Shown in pieces: positions 34,789-43,823 of a stretch of 64,000 nt of DNA. Made by a program: the position numbers and the translations under genes. Source of the stretch: Aquipseudomonas alcaligenes_A (GTDB lineage: Bacteria; Pseudomonadota; Gammaproteobacteria; Pseudomonadales; Pseudomonadaceae). The stretch lies in NCBI GenBank assembly GCA_048595745.1, contig CP184361.1; one strand, written 5' to 3'. Below the pieces are notes generated by a model, which saw nothing but the letters and a program-made list of their open reading frames with translations, searched no databases and was not told where the DNA came from. The first letter of the stretch is position 1; each line of letters begins with the position of its first letter.

Positions 34789-35661
34789 TCAGCTGCGCTG
34801 CTTGAGACGGGCAATCAGGCTGGAAGTATCCCAGCGGCCACCACCCATGGCCTGAACATCGGAATAGAACTGGTCGACCAGCGCAGTCACCGGCAGCTGC
34901 GCGCCATTGCGGCGAGCCTCCTCCAGTAGGATCGAGAGGTCCTTGCGCATCCAGTCCACGGCGAAACCGAAGTCGAACTTGCCGGCCAGCATGGTCTGAT
35001 GACGGTTCTCCAGCTGCCAAGACTGCGCCGCGCCCTTGCTGATCACCTCCATCGCCGCCTGACCGTCGAGCCCTGCGCACTGGGCGAAGTGCAGCGCCTC
35101 GGCGAGGCCCTGAACCAGGCCACCGATGCAGATCTGGTTGACCATCTTGGTCAGCTGGCCGCTGCCCACCGGCCCCATCAGCTTGATCATCTTGGCGTAG
35201 GCGTCGATCACCGGCTCGGCACGCCTGTAGAAGCTTTCATCTCCGCCCACCATCACGGTCAGCATGCCGTTCTCGGCACCTGCCTGCCCGCCGGACACCG
35301 GCGCATCGAGGAAGCCCAGCTCGCGCTCGGCAGCAATCACTGCCAGCTCGCGGGCGACGTTGGCCGAGGCGGTGGTGTGGTCGACCAGCACGCTGCCCGG
35401 CGCCATGCCGACAAAGGCACCATCCGGCCCCAGCAGCACGCTGCGCAGATCATCGTCGTTACCGACGCAGGTCATCACGAACTCGGCACCCTGGGCCGCC
35501 TCGCGGGGGGTTGGCGCCGCCTCACCGGCGAACTCGTCCTGCCACAGCTGGGTCTTGCCCGGCGTACGGTTGTACACGCAGACCTCATGCCCCTCGCATG
35601 CCAGATGCCCGGCCATGGGAAAGCCCATCACGCCTAGGCCGATAAATGCCACCTTTGCCAT
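34789..35661 (-). CDS. 3-Hydroxyisobutyrate dehydrogenase-like oxidoreductase
   Basis: 290 aa beta-hydroxyacid dehydrogenase. The N-terminal dinucleotide fold has GLGVMG at residues 8-13, the substrate motif DAPVSGGQAGAENG follows, and GSGQLTKMVNQ has the catalytic lysine. Which acid it uses (3-hydroxyisobutyrate, tartronate semialdehyde or succinate semialdehyde) cannot be read here. The ATG at 35661 follows GAGGTG; earlier in-frame sequence is not coding. Confidence 0.87.
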   Translation of the reverse strand: MAKVAFIGLGVMGFPMAGHLACEGHEVCVYNRTPGKTQLWQDEFAGEAAPTPREAAQGAEFVMTCVGNDDDLRSVLLGPDGAFVGMAPGSVLVDHTTASANVARELAVIAAERELGFLDAPVSGGQAGAENGMLTVMVGGDESFYRRAEPVIDAYAKMIKLMGPVGSGQLTKMVNQICIGGLVQGLAEALHFAQCAGLDGQAAMEVISKGAAQSWQLENRHQTMLAGKFDFGFAVDWMRKDLSILLEEARRNGAQLPVTALVDQFYSDVQAMGGGRWDTSSLIARLKQRS

Positions 35662-35782
35662 GCACACCTCCTCACTCACTGAGGTCCAAGCATAGCCCGG
35701 AACAGGGTGGCGCCAGCCAGCACAGCTGGACGGCAAAACTGTGCAAGGCACGCCATAATGGCTGCGAGCTAAGGAGGCCCGG

Positions 35783-36325
35783 ATGCGCCAATGGCTGATC
35801 ATCGACCTGGAAGCCACCACCGAAGAAGGTGGCTGGCCGATCGAAGACATGGAAATCATCGAGATTGGCGCCAGCCTGGTCGCCGCCGATGGCCATGAGC
35901 TGGAACACTTCCAGCGCTTCGTGCGTCCGCTGCGGCGCCCCTACCTGACCGACTTCTGCCGCGAGCTGACCCATATCAGCCAGGCGCAGGTCGACGGCGC
36001 CCAGTCGCTTGCCCAGATCTGGCCACAGTTCGAGCGCTGGCTGCAGCCGCACCTGCCCCATCTGGTGGGCTGGGGCAGCTGGGGCGACTACGATCGCCGC
36101 CAGTTGCTCCAGGAGTGGCAGCGTCATGATCTGCGCAGCTGCCTCCAGGACATCGCTCATCACAACCTCAAGCAGCGATTCGCCGAGAGCCGCCAGCTCA
36201 AGCGCGCCGTCGGCCTCAACGCGGCCCTGCAGCTGACCGGCTTGCAGTTTCAAGGGCAGCAGCATCGCGCCCTCGAAGACGCGCGCAATACAGCCAGGCT
36301 GCTGCCCGTGATATTTGCCACCTGA
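35783..36325 (+). CDS. DEDDh 3'-5' exonuclease
   Basis: 180 aa. Exo I is LIIDLEATT with D8 and E10; Exo II includes GSWGDYD; Exo III is HRALEDARNTA with catalytic His and Asp. The similarity is to the ERI1/KapD-like stand-alone exonucleases rather than the polymerase III epsilon subunit. An AAGGAGG precedes the ATG at 35783. Substrate (RNA or DNA) unknown. Confidence 0.85.
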   Translation: MRQWLIIDLEATTEEGGWPIEDMEIIEIGASLVAADGHELEHFQRFVRPLRRPYLTDFCRELTHISQAQVDGAQSLAQIWPQFERWLQPHLPHLVGWGSWGDYDRRQLLQEWQRHDLRSCLQDIAHHNLKQRFAESRQLKRAVGLNAALQLTGLQFQGQQHRALEDARNTARLLPVIFAT

Positions 36326-36393
36326 GGGCTGACGCCAATCGCGGCCTTGGGCATACTGGCGGGCCTTTTTCGACCCTTTCCGAGGAGCCCGCC

Positions 36394-36675
36394 ATGTTCA
36401 AGGTCAACGAATACTTCGACGGCACCGTCAAATCCATCGGCTTCGCCATGGCCGAAGGTCCGGCCACCATCGGCGTGATGGCCCCTGGCGAATACGAGTT
36501 CGGCACCGCGCAGCTGGAAGTGATGCACGTGGTCGCCGGCGCCCTGACCGTCAAGCTGCCGGGCAGCGACAACTGGGAAACCTTTGCCGCCGGCAGCCAG
36601 TTCACCGTACCGGGCAACAGCAAGTTCCAGCTCAAGGTAGCGGTAGACACCGCCTACCTGTGCGAATACCGCTGA
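36394..36675 (+). CDS. ppnP: Pyrimidine/purine nucleoside phosphorylase PpnP
   Basis: 93 aa single-domain cupin (formerly DUF1255/YaiE). The sequence MFKVNEYFDG, VMAPGEYEFGT and VPGNSKFQLKV fits the family, which phosphorolyses diverse nucleosides. It starts 19 bases after GAGGAG and is followed by a strong terminator. Confidence 0.9.
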   Translation: MFKVNEYFDGTVKSIGFAMAEGPATIGVMAPGEYEFGTAQLEVMHVVAGALTVKLPGSDNWETFAAGSQFTVPGNSKFQLKVAVDTAYLCEYR

Positions 36676-36690
36676 TTGGCACCCTGTGCT

Positions 36691-36720
36691 GAAAAAGCCG
36701 GCCACCCAGCCGGCTTTTTC
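36691..36720. terminator. Bidirectional terminator ppnP / spdH
   Basis: GAAAAAGCCGGC-CACCCA-GCCGGCTTTTTC, a perfect 12-bp stem between the convergent genes. Confidence 0.92.
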
Positions 36721-36743
36721 GTTTAGAGATACAGCGCCCTTTA

Positions 36744-38564
36744 CTACCCCAGCTCGCCCACCGCCCGCCACGCCTGATCGACGGCGCCGTGCAAGTACGG
36801 GTCCCATCCCGCATCGGAGTTGGCGATGGCCACGCGGCCCAGCGGCTGGCGGGCGGCTTTCATCACCGCTTCGCCGCCATCCGGACCGTCAAACAGCGAG
36901 TTGCTGTAGTAGGAATAGCCATGGGGCCAGCGGTTGACGGTGATGGCCAGGATATCGCGCTGGCTGTCGAAGCCGGCCTTGCCCAGCAGGCGTTGCAACT
37001 GGTCGCGGATCTGCGCCTCGTACTGCTCGAAAGACGTGATGTAGATCTGCATGCGGGCTGCCCGCGCCTGGGTGCGCAGGTCCGGTCCGACGCCCGCCGC
37101 ATGCGGCACCTGCACCATGTGCAGACAGATCGGCTGCTGTGGATCACGTGGCGCGCGGTACCCACCGAGGTCCACCGGGTAGTCGAGCTTGACCAGGCAG
37201 AACGGCATGCCCGGTGAATAGACCTCCTGCATGCCCAGCGTGGCCCAGCTGCTCCAGTCGCGGAGCACCACGTTGGCATACACCATCGGCAGCTTGACGT
37301 TCTGGCTCAGCGCCGTGGCCTGCGCCGCCGGCAGGTCGCGCAGGATGTAGGGAATCAGCATGTTGTAGCAGGCCAGCACGCAGTGACGCCCGCGCACACG
37401 GTAGAGCTGCCCGCCGCGGCTGTAGCCGACATCCACCCCCTCGTCACGATTGCGCACGCTGACGGCGGTGCTCGACAGGCGCAACCGCACCGCCTGCCCG
37501 GGGACATCCAGCCGGCCGTAGTCGAAGGCGGCCAGCACCACATCCTCCATGCCGCGCCCCGGCGCCACGCCCGGAATCAGGTCGCGCACCAGCAGACGTG
37601 CCACGCCGGCGTTGCCATCGGGAAAGTGATAGATATAGGGCTCCTCTTCGCCTTCATCCTCCTCCAGCCCCAGCCCGGCAAATCCCGGGTACCCGGCATA
37701 CCGGGCATCGCTCGCCGGTAGAAAGTCGATGCGATAACCGTACTCATCGCTGGAGCGCTGCTGGAAATAGGCAATGGCCGTTTCCGACAGCCCCACGTGC
37801 CGTTTGAGGTAATCGCGGTAGCTCAGGCTGGCCAGGTAATCCTCGCGCTCATCGGCGGGCATCTCGGCGAGGTAGTCCTCTTCATCCTCGTACAGCGCCC
37901 GCAACGCCTCGCGATCAGCCTCAGGCAGCGGGAAACGCCCGATAAAGCCGGCCCAGTCCGCTTCATCCCCGGCCTCCGCATCGGGCTCACCCACCACCAG
38001 CCGGTCCTCACCGAAGGTCTGCCGGTCGAAGAACACCGCGCTGTCCAGTTCCTCATACAGCCGGTGCTGATAGGCCTGATCGAAACGCTCCAGATGCACA
38101 CCCAGCGCCTGCAGCAGGCGGTGAACCTGATCACTGAAATTGGCCTTGGGCGAGTCCAGCGATTCGCTGCCGCCATAGCCCAGAATCAGCCGGCCACCGG
38201 CACGAAACTCGTTGCGCCGGGCATGCCCGCCGAAGTCATCGTGGTTGTCCAGCATCAGTATGCGCGCCTGCGGGTGCCGCTCGCGGTAGAACCAGGCCGC
38301 GGCCAGACCGCTGATACCGGCGCCGACCACCACCAGGTCGTATTCCTCCTGTATGGGCAGTTTGTCGGTGTCGAACACCTTCTTTTCCCAGCCCATCTGG
38401 TGAGCCACCTCGAAGCTGCCGGGGTGGCTGCCGCGCAACCCGGTCAGCGCCGGCGGATAGCCGGCCTGCTGCGCCTGCGCGGCCCGGACCAGTTGCCAGG
38501 GCAGCAACCCGGCGCCCACCGCAAGCGCCGCACCGTTGAGGAAATCACGTCGTTTGATGGTCAT
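36744..38564 (-). CDS. spdH: Tat-exported FAD spermidine dehydrogenase-like protein
   Basis: 606 aa. A twin-arginine signal (IKRRDFLNG, residues 3-11) precedes a FAD fold with VVVGAGISGLAAA (GAGISG at 81-86) and a C-terminal RWPHGYSYYSNSLFD segment. Overall it matches SpdH of P. aeruginosa, which cleaves spermidine to aminoaldehyde products with heme/FAD-linked electron transfer; the assignment is from memory of the family. Two strongly acidic stretches (LYEDEEDYLAE and GLEEDEGEEEP) stand out. The ATG at 38564 is chosen because it begins the Tat signal. Separated from the neighbouring binding-protein gene by a terminator. Confidence 0.82.
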   Translation of the reverse strand: MTIKRRDFLNGAALAVGAGLLPWQLVRAAQAQQAGYPPALTGLRGSHPGSFEVAHQMGWEKKVFDTDKLPIQEEYDLVVVGAGISGLAAAWFYRERHPQARILMLDNHDDFGGHARRNEFRAGGRLILGYGGSESLDSPKANFSDQVHRLLQALGVHLERFDQAYQHRLYEELDSAVFFDRQTFGEDRLVVGEPDAEAGDEADWAGFIGRFPLPEADREALRALYEDEEDYLAEMPADEREDYLASLSYRDYLKRHVGLSETAIAYFQQRSSDEYGYRIDFLPASDARYAGYPGFAGLGLEEDEGEEEPYIYHFPDGNAGVARLLVRDLIPGVAPGRGMEDVVLAAFDYGRLDVPGQAVRLRLSSTAVSVRNRDEGVDVGYSRGGQLYRVRGRHCVLACYNMLIPYILRDLPAAQATALSQNVKLPMVYANVVLRDWSSWATLGMQEVYSPGMPFCLVKLDYPVDLGGYRAPRDPQQPICLHMVQVPHAAGVGPDLRTQARAARMQIYITSFEQYEAQIRDQLQRLLGKAGFDSQRDILAITVNRWPHGYSYYSNSLFDGPDGGEAVMKAARQPLGRVAIANSDAGWDPYLHGAVDQAWRAVGELG

Positions 38565-38574
38565 ACCACCCTCG

Positions 38575-38600
38575 CAAAAAAGCCCCACACAAGGCGGGGC
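38575..38600 (-). terminator. Intrinsic terminator after the PotF-like gene
   Basis: On the minus strand GCCCC-GCCTTGTGT-GGGGC-TTTTTT, 30 bp after the binding-protein stop. It uncouples spdH from the gene upstream. Confidence 0.8.
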
Positions 38601-38630
38601 AAGCTGCTTTGGAACACTGCCACACACAGA

Positions 38631-39725
38631 CTAGTTGCTGTAGAGGCGCCGCCAGTATTTGGTCATCACCTTGATCGTTTTCGGCCCGATCGTGCCCGAG
38701 ACATAGAAGCTGCGGATCTCCGCCTCACCCGGAGCATAACGGCCATCCTGAATCGCGCGGCTGGCCTCCTGCGCCTCCCGCACCGAACTCGGGTAGCTGT
38801 TGTACTCGGTCACCTGGGTCGCCACCTTGGGGTCGAGCAGATAGTTGATCCACTGGTAGGCCGCATCCTTGTTGGGCGCATCCTTGGGAATCCCCATCAT
38901 GGTGAACCAGATGGGGGTCTGGCCCTTGGGCGTGATGTAACGGATTTCCATGTCCAGCTTGTTCTCGCGGACGATGCGGTTGACCACCCCGGCATCTCCA
39001 CTCCAGGCCATGGCCACACAGATTTCGCCACGGGTGATCTGATCCCGGTAGGTCGAGTTGACCTGACGGATGTGCGGCCAGACGCGCTGCAGCTGCATGT
39101 AGGCGGCCTTGTAGTCCTCGATATCGTTGCTGTTGGGATCACGCCCCAGATAGGCCAGCACCATGGTGAACACATCCTGCGGCGAATCGAGGAAGGACAC
39201 CCCGCACTTGGCCAGCTTGCTCACCACCAGCGGATCGAACAGCAGAGCCTGGGTGTTCAGGTCGAAGTCCTCGCCGAGGATGGCCCGCACCTGTTTGACG
39301 TTGACCAGAATGCCGTTGGTGCCCCAGAGAAAGGGCACGCCGTAGCGGTTACCCAGGTCATGCAGTTCGACCTTCTTCAGCAACACCGGGTCCAGGTGCA
39401 CACGGTTGGGAATCTTCGACCAGTCCAGCGGCTCGTAGGCCCCCGCCTTGATCTGCTTGGCCATGTAGGAGGAGGACGGATAGACCACGTCGTAACCGGA
39501 GTGACCGGTCAAGAGCTTGCTCTCCAGCGTGTCGTCGCTGTCGAGGATGTCGTAGGTCATCTCGGTCGAGGTCTGCTGGGCATAGGCCTTCTGCACCTCG
39601 GCCGGGATCAGCTCCGACCAGTTGAGGACATTCAGTGACTGTGAAGCGGCCTGAGCGCTCAGCACGCCCAGGCACAGGGCGCTGGACAGGAACGCGCGGC
39701 AAAGAGCGGAGGATCGTGACTTCAT
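38631..39725 (-). CDS. PotF/SpuD-like polyamine-binding periplasmic protein
   Basis: 364 aa extracytoplasmic solute-binding protein. A Sec signal peptide (residues 1-26, cleaved after AQA) is followed by LNVLNWSELIPAEV, VVYPSSSYMAKQI and GVPFLWGTNGILVN, segments typical of putrescine/spermidine-binding proteins. No ATPase or permease gene adjoins it, so it is either an orphan serving a distant transporter or a sensor ligand-binder. Start at 39725 after GGAGG-like sequence is well supported. Confidence 0.85.
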   Translation of the reverse strand: MKSRSSALCRAFLSSALCLGVLSAQAASQSLNVLNWSELIPAEVQKAYAQQTSTEMTYDILDSDDTLESKLLTGHSGYDVVYPSSSYMAKQIKAGAYEPLDWSKIPNRVHLDPVLLKKVELHDLGNRYGVPFLWGTNGILVNVKQVRAILGEDFDLNTQALLFDPLVVSKLAKCGVSFLDSPQDVFTMVLAYLGRDPNSNDIEDYKAAYMQLQRVWPHIRQVNSTYRDQITRGEICVAMAWSGDAGVVNRIVRENKLDMEIRYITPKGQTPIWFTMMGIPKDAPNKDAAYQWINYLLDPKVATQVTEYNSYPSSVREAQEASRAIQDGRYAPGEAEIRSFYVSGTIGPKTIKVMTKYWRRLYSN

Positions 39726-39820
39726 GGAGGCTCTCGCGGTGGGATCGGGACAGCCAGACCTTAGGAGAGCACAGCCACTGGCCACAACACGCGATTAGGG
39801 CACCTGGCTATTAGAAAAAG

Positions 39821-40708
39821 TCATACCTGAAGGCTGGCCAGCTTGGCGAACAGCCACTGGCGGAACAACTTGGCCTCCGGCTTCAAGCCCCCCGCCGGAC
39901 TGAGCAACAGATAGCCCTCCAGTACCGCCTGATTAGCCAGCGGACGCACCAGCCGGCCACTGGCCAGCTCCTCCTCGACCAGCAGGCCATTGGTCAGCGC
40001 CACCCCGGCACCGGCCAGCGCCAGGTCGATCACCTGATCGGCACTGACATAGGACATCTCGCTGCTCAGCCGCGCCCGCAGCCCCTGGCTCTGCAGCCAG
40101 GCGCCCCACCAGTAGCCGTCGTCCTCGTGCAGCAGAGGCAGACGCAGCAGGTCTTCGACCCCCGTCAGCGGCCCGTGCTCGAGCAGAAACGCCGGCGAGC
40201 AGACCGGAAAGATCGGCGGCTGCACCAGCACCTCGCGCGGGCCGCTGAACTCCTCGCCCTCGCCAAAGGCGATACCCAGATCGGCACGCTCGGCCGTCAC
40301 TTCGCGAAAAGACGGATTCGGCTCAAGGGCGATACGGATGCCGGGGTGCAGCGCACGGAACTCGGCCAGGTGATGGCGCAGCCAGCGCCCGGCGAACCCC
40401 GGCACCACCAGCAGGCGCAACCAGCGCTGCTGGGCGCGGGAGGTCAGCTCGTAGGAAGCCTCGGCGATCTGCGTCAGCGCGGCGCTGACCTGTTCGAAGT
40501 AACGCCAGCCATCTTCGGTCAGCACCACGCCACGCGGCGTGCGCTGAAACAGCTGCGTCTGCAGACGCTCTTCCAGCGCCTTCACATGCCGGCCGATGGC
40601 CGGCTGGGTGACATGCAGCTCCTGCGCGGCGGCCACGTAGCTACCCAGACGGGCAGCGGCCTCGAAGGCACGCACGGCATTCAGGGGGGGCAAACGATGC
40701 GCGACCAT
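39821..40708 (-). CDS. LysR-family transcriptional regulator (GcvA-like)
   Basis: 295 aa. The N-terminal winged helix-turn-helix (LNAVRAFEAAARLGSYVAAA, then ELHVTQPAIGRHVKALEE) is followed by a substrate-binding-like effector domain. Divergent from the aldehyde dehydrogenase gene, with a perfect 8-bp inverted repeat between them, the usual arrangement for a LysR regulator and its target. Its effector may be a polyamine or derivative; this is inference from neighbours. Confidence 0.88.
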   Translation of the reverse strand: MVAHRLPPLNAVRAFEAAARLGSYVAAAQELHVTQPAIGRHVKALEERLQTQLFQRTPRGVVLTEDGWRYFEQVSAALTQIAEASYELTSRAQQRWLRLLVVPGFAGRWLRHHLAEFRALHPGIRIALEPNPSFREVTAERADLGIAFGEGEEFSGPREVLVQPPIFPVCSPAFLLEHGPLTGVEDLLRLPLLHEDDGYWWGAWLQSQGLRARLSSEMSYVSADQVIDLALAGAGVALTNGLLVEEELASGRLVRPLANQAVLEGYLLLSPAGGLKPEAKLFRQWLFAKLASLQV

Positions 40709-40733
40709 GCCGGCTCCAGCTATTAGTTTTTTT

Positions 40734-40763
40734 AACAACCTAGCACAGAAAACGCAGGTTGTT
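40734..40763. promoter_or_regulatory. Candidate LysR operator
   Basis: AACAACCT (40734-40741), 14 bases, AGGTTGTT (40756-40763): perfect inverted repeat in the 116-bp divergent region between the LysR gene and the aldehyde dehydrogenase gene. Confidence 0.6.
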
Positions 40764-40824
40764 GCAGGCCGGACATGCCTCGCATCCTGCGCCGGACACT
40801 GCCCTCCATCACAGGACCTGCCGC

Positions 40825-42333
40825 ATGACACCCACAGCCACCCTGATGCTCGAACGCTCCGCCCAACACTTCGTCGATGGCCAGTACCTGCCCGGTAACG
40901 GCGCCCGCGTGACCATCATCGACCCGGCCACCGAGGCCGAAATCGGCTGCTATGCCGAGGCCACCGAGGCCGAGATGGAACAGGCCATTGCCCTGGCCAA
41001 CCAGGCCCAGAAGGGCTGGTGGGCGCTCAGCGCCCTGAAGCGCGCCGACGCCCTGCACCGGGTCGCCGACCGCCTCGGCGAACTCAGCGCCCAGGTGGGC
41101 GAATGCCTGACCCGCGAGATGGGCAAACCCTACCGCGAGGCCGAGTGGGAGGCCGGCGCCTCGGCCTCGGCCTTCCGCTACTACGCCGAACTGGCCCGCC
41201 AGGAACACGGCCGCGTGGCCGGCCCGGCCATCGCCGGTCAGCTGCACATGACCATCAAGGAGCCGCTGGGTACCGTGGTTTCCATCGTGCCCTACAACTT
41301 CCCGGTGCTGCTGTTCGGCTGGCAGGCCGCGGCCTCGCTGGCCGCCGGCAACGCCATCATCGTCAAGCCGTCGGAGCTGACCTCGCTGACCCTGCTGCTG
41401 GTCATGCAGGCCTTCGACCATCTGCCGGCCGGACTGGTGCAGTGCCTGACCGGCGGCGCCAACGTCGGCCGCCATCTGGTGGCACACCCGCACACCCATG
41501 CCGTGGCCTTCACCGGCAGCGTGCCGGCCGGTCAGGCGGTGGCGCAGAGCGCCGCGCTGCGCTTCAAGCCGGTGCTGATCGAAGCCTCCGGCAACGACCC
41601 GTTCATCGTCATGCCCTCGTCGCCGGTGGAGATCGTCGCCCGTGGCGCCGCCTTCGCCGCCTTCCTCAACTGCGGTCAGGTGTGCACCTCGGCCGAGCGT
41701 TTCTACGTGCATGAAGACGTCTACGACCGCTTCGTCAGTGCCCTGGCGGCCGAGGCCCGCAAGCTGCGCATCGGCAACGGTCTGGAGTGCGTGGACATCG
41801 GCCCGCTGGCATCGGCCCGCGAGCGGGCGCGGGTAGAGAACATCGTGGCCCGCGCCGTGGAACAGGGCGCGCGCATCGTCTGCGGCGGCAAGCGCCCGGC
41901 AGACCGCGAGCAGGGCTGGTTCTTCGAACCCACGGTGCTGGAGGTCAGCCACGCCATGGACATCATGCACGGTGAGTGCTTCGGCCCGCTGGCGCCGGTG
42001 TGCAAGGTGCGCAGCCTGGACGAGGCGATTGCCCTGGCCAACGACTCCGAATTCGGCCTGGGCGCCAACATCTACACCGAGAACCTCGCCGAAGCCATGC
42101 GTGCGGTGAACGAGATCGAGTCCGGCATCGTCTGGGTCAACACCCCGCTCAACGACAACGATTGCGTGCCCTTCGGCGGCCGCAAGATGACCGGCCAGGG
42201 CCGTGAACTGGGCATCGAGGGGCTGGAGCAATTCCGCCGCTCGAAGATGGTGATGATCGCCCCGCAGGCCATCGACGACCCGGAATGGTTCCCCTACCCC
42301 GATGACGAGGCCTTCCCGGCCACGCAGCAGTAA
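40825..42333 (+). CDS. NAD(P)-dependent aldehyde dehydrogenase
   Basis: 502 aa cytoplasmic enzyme. Landmarks are PYNFP (N158), GSVPAG (cofactor fold), general base E253 in LIEASGNDPF and nucleophile C287 in GQVCTSAER. EASGND in place of the common ELGGK marks a divergent subgroup. The start at 40825 follows ACAGGA. It may oxidise aminoaldehydes from the polyamine oxidases next door; the exact substrate is not shown. FAD amine oxidase follows after 35 bp in the same operon. Confidence 0.88.
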   Translation: MTPTATLMLERSAQHFVDGQYLPGNGARVTIIDPATEAEIGCYAEATEAEMEQAIALANQAQKGWWALSALKRADALHRVADRLGELSAQVGECLTREMGKPYREAEWEAGASASAFRYYAELARQEHGRVAGPAIAGQLHMTIKEPLGTVVSIVPYNFPVLLFGWQAAASLAAGNAIIVKPSELTSLTLLLVMQAFDHLPAGLVQCLTGGANVGRHLVAHPHTHAVAFTGSVPAGQAVAQSAALRFKPVLIEASGNDPFIVMPSSPVEIVARGAAFAAFLNCGQVCTSAERFYVHEDVYDRFVSALAAEARKLRIGNGLECVDIGPLASARERARVENIVARAVEQGARIVCGGKRPADREQGWFFEPTVLEVSHAMDIMHGECFGPLAPVCKVRSLDEAIALANDSEFGLGANIYTENLAEAMRAVNEIESGIVWVNTPLNDNDCVPFGGRKMTGQGRELGIEGLEQFRRSKMVMIAPQAIDDPEWFPYPDDEAFPATQQ

Positions 42334-42368
42334 CCCCGACAACAAGCACAAGACAGGAGCGTTACCCG

Positions 42369-43736
42369 ATGAATCGTCGCACTTTGCTGAAAAACGCCGG
42401 ATTGGCAGCTGCCATGGCAGCAGCTGCAACCGCCAGCCGGACTACTCTGGGCGCCACCACCAGCCCGAAGCGGGTCATCGTGATCGGCGCCGGCATCGCC
42501 GGTCTGGCCGCGGCCAGCCAGCTGGCCGGGCGCGGCCATCAGGTTACCGTACTCGAAGCGCGCAACCGTCTAGGCGGCCGCACCTGGACCAGCGCCGCCT
42601 GGGCAGACGCTCCTGTCGATCTCGGGGCCTCCTGGATTCATGAAATGGACGGCAATCCACTCACCCCACTGGCCCGCAGTGCCGGTGCGCAACTGATTAC
42701 CACCAGCTACGACAGCGTGGTGGACTATGACGTCGACGGCAAACCGATCAACGCCACCCGCGCCTCGCGCCTGGCCGCGCTCAAGGACGAACATGAGTGG
42801 GCCATCGGTCAGGGCCAGAACGACGACATCGACCGCTCGGTGCGCAACACCATAGAAAGCCAGCTGGACTGGGCCAGCCTCGATACAGGCGACCAACAGC
42901 TCCTGGCGTTCATCACCAACAGCACCGTGGAGCAGGAGTACGCGGGCAGCCGCAATGACCTCTCCACCTACTGGTTCGACAGCATGGGCGGTTACAACGG
43001 CGAAGACGCCGTATTCGCCGACGGTTACCGCACCTTGGTCAACTACCTGGCGCGCGGCCTCAACGTGCAACTGGGGCAGGTGGTCAGCGCCATCGACTCC
43101 AGCACCGCTGCAGTCAAGGTCACCACCAACAAGGGCAGCTTCAGCGCCGATCGCGTCATCGTTACCGTGCCGCTGGGCGTACTGAAGAAAGGCTCGATCA
43201 AATTCACCCCGGCCCTGCCAACCAAGAAGACCACCGCCATCAGCAAACTCGGCATGGGTCACTTCAACAAGTGCTACCTGCGTTTCCCGACCCAGTTCTG
43301 GCCGCAGGAAGACTGGCTGGAATACATTCCGCCGCTGTCCCAGCACGGCCAGTGGAGTCAGTGGCTGAACCTGGCCCGGCTGACCGGCCAGCCGATCCTG
43401 CTGGGCTTCAACGCCGGCGACTTCGGTGGGCAGATCGAGGCGTGGAGCGATGCGCAGATCGTCGCCGGCGCCATGACGCGGCTGAAACAGATGTTCGGCA
43501 GCGGCATCCCAGACCCGATCGGTTTCCAGATCACCCGCTGGAGCCAGGATCCGTACAGCTACGGGGCCTATTCCTTCTACAAACTGGGCTCCAAACCGGC
43601 GATGCGCGACGACCTGGCCGCGCCTATCTCAAACCGCGTGTTCTTCGCCGGTGAGGCGACCCACAAGCAAATGTTCGCCACCGTGCACGGCGCCCTGCTC
43701 TCCGGCCAGCGCGCCGCCACCCAGGCCGAGGCCTGA
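42369..43736 (+). CDS. Tat-exported flavin monoamine/polyamine oxidase
   Basis: 455 aa. An N-terminal signal with NRRTLLKNAG resembles a Tat signal. The FAD fold is IVIGAGIAGLAAA (GAGIAG from residue 40), LEARNRLGGRTWT follows, and the C-terminal FAD motif is FFAGEATHKQMFATVHGALLSG. Related to plant-type polyamine oxidases and amine oxidases. AGGAG lies about 10 bases before the ATG. It forms a two-gene operon with the aldehyde dehydrogenase. Confidence 0.86.
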   Translation: MNRRTLLKNAGLAAAMAAAATASRTTLGATTSPKRVIVIGAGIAGLAAASQLAGRGHQVTVLEARNRLGGRTWTSAAWADAPVDLGASWIHEMDGNPLTPLARSAGAQLITTSYDSVVDYDVDGKPINATRASRLAALKDEHEWAIGQGQNDDIDRSVRNTIESQLDWASLDTGDQQLLAFITNSTVEQEYAGSRNDLSTYWFDSMGGYNGEDAVFADGYRTLVNYLARGLNVQLGQVVSAIDSSTAAVKVTTNKGSFSADRVIVTVPLGVLKKGSIKFTPALPTKKTTAISKLGMGHFNKCYLRFPTQFWPQEDWLEYIPPLSQHGQWSQWLNLARLTGQPILLGFNAGDFGGQIEAWSDAQIVAGAMTRLKQMFGSGIPDPIGFQITRWSQDPYSYGAYSFYKLGSKPAMRDDLAAPISNRVFFAGEATHKQMFATVHGALLSGQRAATQAEA

Positions 43737-43823
43737 TCCCCTGCGGCCGCCCGATGCCCTCGGGCGGCCGCCCACAGCAGGCTCGACTAGGCTCAGTGGA
43801 TACGTGATCACCGAGGCCTCCCT

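Noticed and set aside
37797..39638. 613-aa open frame antisense to spdH and the PotF-like gene
   Set aside because: Overlaps two well-supported genes and the terminator between them.
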